Shown here: positions 6,685 through 6,888 of the stretch, piece after piece | Position numbering within the stretch: position 1 is the stretch's first letter | Layout: each line of letters starts with the position of its first letter | Assembly: GCA_018656855.1 (NCBI GenBank) | Contig: JABHYP010000788.1 | Span: 1-6,888, forward strand | Reading direction: 5' to 3' | Source: Candidatus Latescibacterota bacterium | GTDB taxonomy: Bacteria > Latescibacterota > Latescibacteria > Latescibacterales > Latescibacteraceae | DNA: 6,888 nt | Program-made: the position numbers and the translations under genes | The notes under the pieces: model-generated | The model's database searches: none | Told to the model about the DNA's origin: nothing | What the model saw: only the letters and a program-made list of their open reading frames with translations

Positions 6685-6746
6685 CTGTCAACTGATAATA
6701 GCGCTTCTGTAATAATAATTGCCGGCATCGTCTGGGGGGTTGACAG
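6674..6746 (+). promoter_or_regulatory. Two interleaved inverted repeats before the last gene, possible RNA structure
   Basis: TACAGAA (6674-6680) is complementary to TTCTGTA (6705-6711). CTGTCAAC (6685-6692) is complementary to GTTGACAG (6739-6746). The arms alternate in the order A, B, A', B', the layout of an H-type pseudoknot or of two exclusive hairpins. The B' arm touches the end of the G-run (6734-6739) and runs up to the GTG start, so folding could control its translation. It fits no riboswitch class I know. Confidence 0.25.
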
Positions 6747-6888
6747 GTGAAGATTTACGGGTCTGGTATGCCGCCGGGTAAACAGGTAGCAAATCAAACG
6801 AACCCGGAGCCTGCTTTGGTCCGGATACAGGGTACGGAAAGTAGAAATGACACGACTGCGGCTCGCCTGGCCGCTCTTTTTATTGATA
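6747..6888 (+). CDS. Start of an unrecognised gene, cut by the right edge
   Basis: A frame opens with GTG at 6747 and stays open to the window end, 47 codons. GGGGGG at 6734-6739 is a fair Shine-Dalgarno 7 nt upstream, and an in-frame TGA at 6741-6743 rules out an earlier start; the next in-frame ATG (6768) has no good ribosome site. The visible product begins VKIYGSGMPPGKQV, is rich in polar residues (Q, N, T, R), and becomes more hydrophobic at its visible end (AARLAALFID). No signal peptide is evident. Position makes a flagellar gene likely; a hook-length-control or other variable structural protein is a guess I cannot support from 47 residues. Confidence 0.6.
   Translation, partial: MKIYGSGMPPGKQVANQTNPEPALVRIQGTESRNDTTAARLAALFID

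Noticed and set aside
6740..6745. Perfect TTGACA -35 hexamer
   Set aside because: No TATAAT-like hexamer lies 16-18 nt downstream, and the site overlaps the ribosome-binding region of a gene start. It is better explained as part of the inverted repeat.

Overview
The window is a chromosomal stretch of a flagellated bacterium of moderate G+C, with AT-rich gaps between genes. All supported genes read on the + strand. It opens inside the 3' part of a CocE/NonD-type hydrolase gene. An AT-rich gap with a weak hairpin and a possible promoter follows, and then a flagellar block: flhA (export gate), flhF (SRP-type GTPase), flhG (MinD-like ATPase), a FliA/WhiG-type sigma factor, a short acidic protein of unknown function, and the first 47 codons of an unrecognised gene cut by the right edge. 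The order flhA-flhF-flhG-fliA is common across many phyla. The sequence alone does not fix the phylum; the hydrolase neighbour and the small 'VRPIEISDSLSK' protein fit a non-proteobacterial lineage or a candidate phylum, but that is an impression.

Region by region: 2-892 hydrolase C-terminal half; 893-1067 AT-rich spacer; 1068-3131 flhA, starting with TTG behind a GGAG; 3128-4366 flhF, overlapping flhA by ATGA; 4367-4669 a 303-bp very AT-rich gap with no credible gene; 4670-5473 flhG; 5489-6277 fliA, 15 nt behind flhG; 6299-6631 the small acidic protein, 21 nt behind fliA; 6632-6746 a spacer with two interleaved inverted repeats and a 17-codon mini-ORF; 6747-6888 the start of an unrecognised gene behind a G-rich Shine-Dalgarno.

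How the genes work together: FlhA is the membrane gate through which rod, hook and filament subunits leave. FlhF and FlhG form the GTPase/ATPase pair that sets where and how many flagella are built. FliA directs RNA polymerase to late flagellar genes. The tight spacing of flhA-flhF and of flhG-fliA-small protein suggests two co-transcribed blocks split by the 303-bp gap.

Nothing here looks like a new defence, mobile or RNA-guided system, and I saw no CRISPR array, IS element, tRNA or rRNA. The points most worth a second look are an FlhG with no DQAxxLR-type FlhF-activating N-terminus, an FlhF with altered switch motifs, the unusual gap between the two, and the pseudoknot-like repeat layout just before the last gene.
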